Part shown: one piece after another, positions 63,175 through 64,000 of the stretch
Layout of the letters: every line of letters starts with the position of its first letter
How positions within the stretch are numbered: position 1 is the first letter of the stretch
NCBI GenBank assembly: GCA_956465555.1
Contig: OY101124.1
Coordinates: 1,550,001-1,614,000, forward strand
Length of the DNA: 64,000 nt
Direction of reading: 5' to 3'
Source of the DNA: Nitzschia sp. pyKryTriq1
Lineage: Eukaryota > Bacillariophyta > Bacillariophyceae > Bacillariales > Bacillariaceae
The notes under the pieces: model-generated
Told to the model about the DNA's origin: nothing
Database searches by the model: none
The model's input: the letters and a program-made list of their open reading frames with translations, nothing else
Program-made: the position numbers and the translations under genes

Positions 63175-63775
63175 ATATGATGCCTTTCATTTTCAATTTT
63201 AACTCATGTGTATCTTCTCCCTCTACTAGCTAGCAGTAGTCAGTTGGTAGTAGCGTCTGTCCTTCCCCCGGTCGACCGAACCAAGGATTTCAGTCGAATC
63301 GATCGAACCAGATAGATCTAATAGAAGTTTGAGACCGAGGACAATTCACATTCGACAAGAGACAGCAAGATAGTCGTACGTCGTAATCGCAGAAGGAGGC
63401 GAAGATCCGCTCCAATTGGGAAACGTGTCGACGACGACGACGACTCGAAAAGAAACCACCCGGGGACAAATTCATCCCTGGAAACCACGCGCGAAGGACC
63501 AGGAAGATCAATACAGGGAAAAAGAAAAGAATCTTGTTGTTGTTGTTGTTGTTGTTGCTATTCTTCGTCCTCGGCATAACTATGATGGGGCCAACGACCG
63601 ACCACCACATAGCCTATATTAGCTTGCTTCTCCTCGTCCTTGATGATGCAGTTCACGTAGTCTACCGCCGGTACTGCTGGTAGTCTACTACTGACTGTCC
63701 AGAACCACTGCTGCGTTTACTGACGGAAAGTGCTAGCTAGCTAGCTAGATAGTAAGCATTCATAGTATATTGCTA
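63175..63775. other. Intergenic between LINE relic and GST-like gene
   Basis: TTG repeats near 63535-63557 and CTAGCTAG words near 63731-63747. No gene seen. Confidence 0.5.
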
Positions 63776-64000
63776 CTAGAACATTCCAAAGAGCTTCTTC
63801 GACGACGACGAGGAATCCTCCTCCTCCTTCATTGCCTCCAATTGCTCCAACAAATATGCTTGCACCCCTCCACCAAATGCTTTACCATAGGCTTCACGAC
63901 TGGCACAATCTTTCATGTATCGTGTGATATTTGGCCATCGCGAGATGATATTTACTCCAGGAAAGAATTGAAGGACGTACAATAGATACGATGCGACTGC
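63776..64000 (-). CDS. Glutathione S-transferase-like C-terminal end, cut by the window edge
   Basis: The frame is open to the window end and reads ASYLLYVLQFFPGVNIISRW, then PNITRYMKDCASREAYGKAF, then GGGVQAYLLEQLEAM and an acidic/Ser tail ending KKLFGMF. The pattern of a helical stretch followed by WPNITRYMKDCASREAY matches the end of the alpha-helical GST C-terminal domain (W-P-x-x-x-x-Y-x-x-x-C-x-x-R-x-A-Y). The thioredoxin-like domain and start lie beyond base 64000, so activity cannot be judged. Confidence 0.72.
   Translation of the reverse strand, partial: AVASYLLYVLQFFPGVNIISRWPNITRYMKDCASREAYGKAFGGGVQAYLLEQLEAMKEEEDSSSSSKKLFGMF

Overview
The window looks like nuclear DNA of a diatom, probably pennate. 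Several N-terminal presequences pair a signal peptide with an ASAFAP-like plastid cleavage site (ATG-AF, SNAF, VNAF, SQAF). One protein carries the DVLLGRG signature that I know from the diatom DUF6824 family. Introns are short (91-286 nt) with GT-AG ends. Proteins are loaded with Ser, Asp, Gln, Asn and His runs. Intergenic DNA is full of short TAC/GTA-type words such as TACTAG, GTACCGGTAC and TACTGTA. The species cannot be fixed from sequence alone.

Layout. 1-9.5 kb: the 3' end of an unknown gene, a plastid cis-prenyltransferase, an intron-bearing tRNA-Met, a plastid FKBP isomerase, a GVD-repeat surface protein and a phosphoketolase. 11-20.5 kb: a polytopic Cys-rich membrane protein, a locally duplicated segment holding a 3'-end pseudogene and a three-member family of tiny proteins, and a 1509-residue tropomodulin/LRR-like protein. 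22-34 kb: a plastid SDR with a Tat-like lumen signal, an IFRD homologue, mitochondrial processing peptidase beta, an ARM-like protein, an unknown protein and a secreted protein. 35.6-39.1 kb: an NAD(P)H nitrite reductase with a fused Rieske domain. 39.5-47.6 kb: a whole-looking Ty1/Copia element with LTRs that read as identical. 48-57 kb: an acidic Ser/Lys-rich protein, a plastid Alb3/YidC insertase and a DUF6824 protein. 58.7-62.1 kb: an AlkB-SRA fusion gene with a duplicated 3' end. 62.6-64 kb: a LINE reverse-transcriptase fragment and the end of a GST-like gene.

The main discovery is the AlkB-SRA fusion (59073-62090, minus). What look like two neighbouring genes are joined by four exons, all with phase-1 junctions, including a 21-nt microexon. 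The AlkB dioxygenase fold is complete only when the exons are joined: the HxD iron ligands lie on exons 1 and 2, while the distal His and the terminal R-x5-R lie on the exon that also encodes the SRA domain. The predicted protein couples a base-demethylating oxygenase with a modified-cytosine reader.

Most of the remaining genes are unrelated single-function housekeeping genes. Plastid protein biogenesis (Alb3, FKBP), plastid metabolism (cis-prenyltransferase, nitrite reductase, SDR) and mitochondrial import (MPP-beta) are represented, but I see no operon-like logic. Several local tandem duplications (13.3-14.6, 32.4, 58.0 and 58.7-59.6 kb) show that the region is prone to short segmental duplication.
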